Shown one piece after another: positions 21,081 through 22,004 of a stretch of 22,004 nt of DNA (within the stretch, counting starts at the first letter, position 1; each line of letters starts with the position of its first letter). The stretch spans positions 1-22,004 of IMG/VR virus record IMGVR_UViG_3300045964_000062. One strand, given 5' to 3'. A model generated the notes under the pieces. That model was not told the origin of the DNA and made no database searches. It worked only from the letters and a program-made list of their open reading frames with translations. Source of the DNA: a virus. The translations under genes and the position numbers were made by a program.

Positions 21081-22004
21081 GGCAGGTTCACGCGAACGCC
21101 GAGGACTTGAATGTCGTTGCTGTTGACCGTGTCCGCCGCGTCGGTCGTGTCGCGGTAAATCTCAAGCTGTACCAGGTCGCCAGGGGATGCGCCGTCCACC
21201 GGGACATTCACCATCGTGACCGCGGTGACCAGGCCGGCGGTGCCACTGGTTGCCGCTGTGGTCTCGATTGCGGTGTCGTAGCTGTCTGCGTCGATATCGA
21301 CCCCGGTGAGCCGCTGGATGCGCGCGCCGAAGCGGAGGTTGCCGGACGTGGCGGTGGACGCGGTCTGAATGACCACGTTAACCCCGGTAGCATAGGTGTA
21401 TTCGGTAGGAAGATGAAACGTCCACCGGCTCGCTTCCTGCGTAGCGGCGTCGAAGGCCAGGACACCTATCGTGTTGCGCGTCTCGAATGTCGCGTAATTG
21501 GCGGCCGGCGGCTGACCTTGCGAGGCTGATCCGTTGAAGATGGTTTTCGTCACCACCGCGGCACCTCCGCTGCCACCCAGCATCGAACGAAACGCGGCGT
21601 CGACCTGGTTCGTGGTGATCGTGTCGTTCGCGATCCGCGCGCTCGCCAGCGAGCCAGCCGTGATGTTTCCGGCGTCGATGCCGGTGCCGACCTTGGACCC
21701 GGTCAACGATCCGTCCGCCAGATCGTCCAGGTCCGAATCCGCCTGTTGCGCGTCAAGCGTGGTCCTGCCCGCACCGGCATCCGCGAGGGTCAGGAGAGAC
21801 TGCCCGAAGGCCGTGGTTGTGAGTGCGGCGATTGCCGTCAGGTCCGGGTCGGCCGGTTGCGCGCCGAAGACGGCCAGGCCTGCGGCCGCGTCGTTGAGAG
21901 TGAGAAGACCTCGTCCGAAGGTGGTCGTGGTCAGGCCGGCAATCGCCGTGAGATCCAGGTCGAGTTGCTGCGCGTCGATATAAGTCCTGGCAGCGGCAGC
22001 ATCG
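21077..22004 (-). CDS. Tail fibre protein, partial (5' end off window)
   Basis: The frame is open through the right edge, so the start lies outside; an internal ATG at 21706 is not the start because the repeat region continues in frame beyond it. The 5' part holds 37-aa tandem repeats (see the repeat entry). The middle is a short linker (GSKVGTGIDAGNITAGSLAS and IANDTITTNQVDAAFRSM) typical of fibre proteins. Residues after about 150 of the visible part form a jelly-roll domain (WTFHLPTEYTYATGVNVVIQ, GNLRFGARIQRLTGVDI and PGDLVQLEIYRDT) that closes with DIQVLGVRVNLP. This C-terminal type of beta-sandwich occurs in phage fibre and receptor-binding proteins. Placed upstream of the connector genes rather than with the other fibres. 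Confidence 0.75.
   Translation of the reverse strand, partial: DAAAARTYIDAQQLDLDLTAIAGLTTTTFGRGLLTLNDAAAGLAVFGAQPADPDLTAIAALTTTAFGQSLLTLADAGAGRTTLDAQQADSDLDDLADGSLTGSKVGTGIDAGNITAGSLASARIANDTITTNQVDAAFRSMLGGSGGAAVVTKTIFNGSASQGQPPAANYATFETRNTIGVLAFDAATQEASRWTFHLPTEYTYATGVNVVIQTASTATSGNLRFGARIQRLTGVDIDADSYDTAIETTAATSGTAGLVTAVTMVNVPVDGASPGDLVQLEIYRDTTDAADTVNSNDIQVLGVRVNLP
21752..21973 (-). repeat. Two 111-bp (37-aa) tandem repeats in the fibre gene
   Basis: Unit one is at 21973-21863 and unit two at 21862-21752, followed by a degenerate start of a third (AQQADSDLDDLAD). Both open AQx-x-D-x-DLTAIA and contain LTTT, FG and LLTL. These are fibre shaft repeats of the DLTAIAALTTTAFG-type. More units probably lie beyond the window edge. 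Confidence 0.8.

Overview
This window looks like about 22 kb of a temperate tailed bacteriophage genome (Caudoviricetes, probably siphovirus-like) with high G+C. The evidence is a tyrosine integrase next to a tRNA-derived attachment site, a compact early block of small genes, and a long single-strand run of tail and fibre genes. These genes are packed with ATGA/GTGA stop-start overlaps. The host cannot be fixed from the sequence. High G+C, several LamG (concanavalin-like) domains and a CCA-encoding tRNA-Val 3' end fit an uncultivated environmental bacterium; a Planctomycetota or Verrucomicrobiota host is only a guess.

Layout, left to right. (1) 1-3202, minus strand: early/accessory block read leftwards. 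In transcription order it holds a ribbon-helix-helix regulator, an excisionase-like helix-turn-helix protein, a ParB-domain protein, a 151-aa protein with a helical tail, a two-helix membrane protein, a 73-aa orphan, a four-cysteine protein, a 110-aa phage orphan, an 89-aa phage orphan, and the start of a protein made of Gly-X dipeptide repeats that runs off the left edge. (2) 3203-3319: AT-rich divergent control region with TTTAC/GTAAA half-sites and a pair of GTGAAACA repeats. (3) 3280-4704, plus strand: integrase. Its 5' part overlaps a second ribbon-helix-helix reading frame that appears frame-shifted from it at a run of five G. (4) 4700-4942: attP. A tRNA-Val(UAC) 3' half forms the core, flanked on both sides by copies of a 22-bp repeat that look like integrase arm sites. 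(5) 5011-22004, minus strand: structural block read leftwards from the right edge. In order: a fibre protein with 37-aa repeats (partial), a signal-peptide LamG protein, a 50-aa protein, an HK97 gp10-like tail-completion protein, a tail protein, a probable tail assembly chaperone, a short tape measure, distal tail proteins, a 1068-aa cysteine-rich virion protein, two small proteins, a 1480-aa fibre with two LamG domains, a 673-aa fibre, two orphans, and a 45-aa lipoprotein just before attP.

How the parts fit. Int (possibly with the excisionase-like protein as directionality factor) would recombine the tRNA-derived core with the host tRNA-Val gene. The ribbon-helix-helix proteins and the half-sites between the divergent transcripts are candidate lysogeny or integration control. 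Phage genes lie on both sides of attP and both arm-site copies are present. The sequence therefore reads as an excised, virion or circular phage genome rather than one end of an integrated prophage, where attP would be split.

Most likely new or worth testing: the complete attP architecture, the broken ribbon-helix-helix/integrase frame, the Gly-X hexanucleotide-repeat gene paired with its upstream neighbour, the AT-rich secreted LamG gene inside the tail block, and the cysteine-rich 1068-aa virion protein. I see no CRISPR array, rRNA, insertion sequence or recognised defence system. Family assignments come from reading the translations; no database search was possible.
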